Shown here piece after piece: positions 60,788 through 64,000 of a stretch of 64,000 bases of DNA. Position numbers and translations under genes: made by a program. Positions within the stretch are counted from its first letter, which is position 1. Each line of letters begins with the position of its first letter. The DNA is taken from positions 21,457,989 to 21,521,988 of the forward strand of contig OX638132.1 of the NCBI GenBank assembly GCA_951804985.1, in the 5' to 3' direction. Source of the stretch: Dryomyza anilis. Taxonomy: Eukaryota > Arthropoda > Insecta > Diptera > Dryomyzidae. The notes beneath the pieces were generated by a model. That model had not been told where the DNA came from and searched no databases. It worked only from the letters and a program-made list of their open reading frames with translations.

Positions 60788-61632
60788 TATACCCTACACC
60801 TATGAGGTACAGGGTATATTAACTTTGTGCATATATTGTAACGCCCCTTAGGAGGCGTGTCCGGTATGGAAAAGTATATATATTCTTGATCAGCATCACT
60901 ACCCGAGTCCGTTTAGCCATGTCCGTCTGTCTGTCTGTCCGTCTTGCTGTCTTGCTGTCTTGCTGTCTTGCTGTCCGAATACAGAATAACTTGAGAAATA
61001 CTGATCAGAATGCGATGAAATTTCGTCTCAATATATTTTAGCCAAAAGTAGGAACTGAGTTTGAAAATGAGCCAAATCGGTCAACGGACACGCCCACCTC
61101 CCATACAAGTCACTTTTATATAACTCTTACGGAACTAATAACTCGAAAAGTATTCAAGGTATAGTTATAAAATTTAAAACGTATTATAAAAATTCACCTA
61201 AGAATATGTGGTCCAAAAATGGGCGTGATACGCCCACTTTTTTTTTCATTATTTCCCGGGTTTTCATAGTGGAAATTTGATCCGTAAATTATTAAAATCA
61301 AATCTATAAAATATTAGCCTTTAAAAATTTTAAATATAGGCGTGGTCTGCCCAATTATATTTTTAAATTTTTTTTTTTTAGTTTTTTTTATACTTTTATA
61401 TACATTTTTTAATTTATGCGTATATAAGACGCAAATTTCTGATATATGAATAATATTCTGAGGGTGGGTAGGTGCAGCATAATTAAAAACTTTAAAATTA
61501 AGGTATGCAATTAAATATCCCACATTAATATCCCCACCAAAGGTGTAGGGTATTCCATAGTCGGGCCCGACCGACTATAAAATCCGCCCCATGTGACCGA
61601 ACTTACCCATGTGACCTAACTTTCCCAACTCG
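60788..61632 (+). mobile_element. INE-1/DINE-1-like element
   Basis: It begins TATACCCTACACC, contains AAGTATATATATTCTTGATC and a (TCTG)n/(TCTTGCTG)n run at 60,925-60,975, and has several ACGCCCAC words typical of the family. It ends with a GTCGGGCCCGACCGAC hairpin and CCCATGTGACCTAAC. At 845 bp it is the longest of the three copies in this window. Confidence 0.8.
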
Positions 61633-61639
61633 TTTTAAA

Positions 61640-62178
61640 TAAAGTTTAAATAAAAAAGGAATAAAAATTAAATGAAACTAAACGTGTCGAAAATTATTGA
61701 AATTTCTATTACTTTTTTATTTAAATTTATTACTTTCTTTACTCGGTAAAAACACCTCTAAGTACTATGTGCTAATAATGCTAATTTAGTTGGCACGTGC
61801 CTATTTATCCCTTTCACCACGTTGACAACTGACCATTACATTTTTCTGAATGACCGCGAATAGCGGACCAGTCCTTTGTTTGTGTCAAGCATCCCTTTAT
61901 GTTGAAAGTGCTTTGTATGCGGACTGTAAAGGTGTTGTTTGGAACGTGGCGCATGCGTGGTCAACTTTGCATGTTATGGTCAGTTTGGTTTAGCCCTTCT
62001 GAAGCGATGACATGCTGATGAAAGATATAAAACTTTATAACGTCGAAGATACTTGAAACATTGCATAACATTGTAGTTACAATTGTGAATATGTTAAAAA
62101 CTGTTCATGTGTCTCATATATCTGTCAATCTATAAATCATTTTTTTTTTTGTTGTTTTTTTTTGTTTTTTTCTCTTAG
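61640..62178. other. Intergenic DNA with a complex block
   Basis: The stretch 61,790-62,000 has a balanced composition and GTGGTC/TGACC words like those at 4,450-4,930, but no alignment between them is evident. A long T-rich tract leads into the next candidate exon. Confidence 0.3.
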
Positions 62179-62417
62179 AATTAAATCCTTTTTCTGCAAG
62201 TAATGATCTCTTAAGAAAACGCCAGATGCGCACAGCATTGGATGCTGCTGATAGTTTTTCCACTCAACAGCAAAAACCAAAAAAGGTCACGCCGCGTTCT
62301 ACAAATACAGCATACGATCTACGCAACCATATGATGATGCTGCGATCAGCGCTTCGTCGTAGGTCATTTTATAACGTTTTTTATTTTGGCACATCAACCC
62401 TTATACTCCAACAATAA
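62179..62417 (+). CDS. Candidate exon of an unidentified basic protein
   Basis: A long polypyrimidine tract ending TCTCTTAG opens a frame reading LNPFSASNDLLRKRQMRTAL, followed by a basic, serine-rich segment with STQQQKPKKVTPRS and RSALRRRS. It runs to TAA at 62,417 unless a weak donor near 62,361 is used. The composition looks coding. No partner exon is found in the window and I do not recognise the protein. Confidence 0.35.
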
Positions 62418-63070
62418 CAGTGCCAAAAAACGCTATGTTAAAATTTTTTTTTTTTTTTTCAAATTTTAAAATATAAATTCTTCAATGTCTGACTTTGAAA
62501 GGGTTGGCCGTGACGCAATGAAACTATAAAATATTTGATCAAAAAAAAAGAAGTGCGTCCGATAGTTCGTTTGCCCTTTTGCACACACATGCGCAGAATC
62601 ACATTGCAAGGGTCCATCAGAGGAAACAGTGTCGAACAGCTTTGGACAGAAGGTTGAAATGAATAAAAACGGATGCTGGACAAGGGGTACCAGAAGCTGT
62701 GCTGCATAAAAGAACGAATAAATTATAAAAATAGCAGGAAAAAATCATAAAAACTGTAGTAGCTACAACAAAAAAAAGTTTATTTTTGGAAATTATACAA
62801 AAGGTAAGAAAAAAAATAGTCAAATTCATATAGTATATGGAGAAACTGTATAATTTGTAGATTAAACTATGCCCAATAATGAGTGAAATACATCGCAACA
62901 AACATTTAGAGTTTTATAAGATTCATAAATGAGTCAGTCATCTTTTTGAATGTTACACTCATTTATGAGCACTTAAAAGAGTCCAAAAAGGCCCTCGACC
63001 ACTGGGCGATGGCACCAATTTATAAAACCAAAACCCGCATATTTGAGATACTCATAAAACATTCATATAT

Positions 63071-63319
63071 CATCGTTGTAGAACGAAAAGTCACCACATA
63101 CATTTTTATGAAAAACTTAAATTTCGAGTTTGTTGATTAATATTATAAAAAGTAATTGATGCATTTTTAAAGTTGAAATATCAATTGATAGATTTACATT
63201 TTCTTATCATGTGGTATTGAGATCATCGATTAAAAATTGACAGATATATAAAGATGTTTTGTAAATGAATATTTAGCATTTTGAAAATGCAATTGGTGAC
63301 TTTTCATTCTACAACGATG
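63071..63319. mobile_element. MITE, family A, copy 2
   Basis: CATCGTTGTAGAACG at the left pairs with CATTCTACAACGATG at the right. The flanking ATTCATATAT and ATATATGAAT extend the symmetry. The interior matches the 36,320 copy in reverse orientation and carries no coding frame. Confidence 0.8.
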
Positions 63320-63764
63320 ATATATGAATGAGAGTATACATTTGATATAGAGTTTCCTTCCGAGTTTTCTGGCGTCGCTGCCGAAAACATTGGTCATGTG
63401 GAATTGGAATTTATTGCAATCCAACGCCTTATAAATTTTAATTATTTTTCTGTCCAAAAAGTGGCAGAAAATATCAGAATATTGATTTGAAAATGTGTCC
63501 AATGTTTGAATTTATTTGATAAAAGTGGCAGCGAAACCACCTGTATGGAAACTCTATATCAAATATATACTCTCTGCTACAACGACGATATGAAAATATA
63601 AAATTGACAAAAATTCTTATATTTATATGAATCTTATTTTTAATACTCATAAAGTCTTCATATTTTTGAGACTTTTTGGAGTACAGTTCAAATGAGCTAA
63701 AAATATGTAAGTCCAATATCCTATGTCCATGTTTTTCTTAGTCCATTCCTAAATAGGATACTTT

Positions 63765-64000
63765 AAATAGTCTATTTGTGAGAGGTCCTAAATCCTTTTG
63801 TAATATCGGTTCCGGTTCTAGTTCCACGACTTTTAAAATTGCGGTTCCGATTCCAATAAAAAAATGGGTTCCGTTTCCAGTTCCAAAAATTGAAACGGTT
63901 TTGCGGTCGCTGCGAAGGACTAAAACCCTTTGGAATATCGGTATCGGTTCTGGTTCCAACTAAAAAAATTATATGGGTTTCGATTCCGTTTTTTTTTATC
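63765..64000. repeat. Degenerate GGTTCCGGTTCC repeat, two units
   Basis: A unit of about 120 bp, starting near AGGTCCTAAATCCTTTT and filled with GGTTCC/ATTCC words, is repeated from about 63,915 and runs to the window edge. The open frames on both strands are repeat-derived. Confidence 0.5.

Overview
This is an AT-rich, repeat-laden stretch of nuclear DNA from a fly, most likely a drosophilid. The evidence is one complete, spliced gene whose product is clearly the Castor zinc-finger transcription factor (cas), together with INE-1/DINE-1-like elements, MITEs, a hAT-type element and tRNA-derived SINEs. I cannot name the species. There are no operons, bacterial genes or CRISPR arrays.

The organising feature is a giant inverted duplication. 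A left arm (about 400-13,729) and a right arm (about 23,590-37,325, reverse complement) face each other across a 9.86 kb spacer. The left arm carries the upstream region, promoter, 5'UTR and most of coding exon 1 of cas. Exons 2-4 lie in the spacer (14,027-15,724), so the plus-strand gene is intact with a 791-residue product. The right arm carries a mirror copy of the upstream region plus a broken exon 1 (frameshift and internal deletions) with no downstream exons. The arms are identical over the 5'UTR and first coding bases that I compared, but differ by a 1 kb deletion, a 0.77 kb insertion, an unmatched block of 1.4 versus 2.4 kb, and a MITE present only in the right arm.

Upstream of cas, at 7.5-8.7 kb, is a segment with nine perfect POU-type octamers (ATGCAAAT/ATTTGCAT), a plausible neuroblast enhancer. 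It recurs inverted in the right arm (29.0-30.05 kb) and a third time, more diverged and in direct orientation, at 42.2-42.77 kb.

The spacer beyond cas (16.7-23.6 kb) holds a SINE split by a hAT-like element, a repeat array split by a second TIR element, a 0.5 kb tandem duplication, and exon-like minus-strand fragments of unidentified genes. From 37.3 kb on, the sequence is almost entirely repeats: a 3.58 kb near-perfect 9-bp array (38,361-41,937), many MITEs and foldback elements, three INE-1-like elements, a tRNA-SINE with a perfect 11-bp target duplication, and a degenerate tandem array at 57.8-59.1 kb. Three further exon-like pieces (47.6-47.9, 56.4-56.7 and 62.2-62.4 kb) are reported with low confidence.
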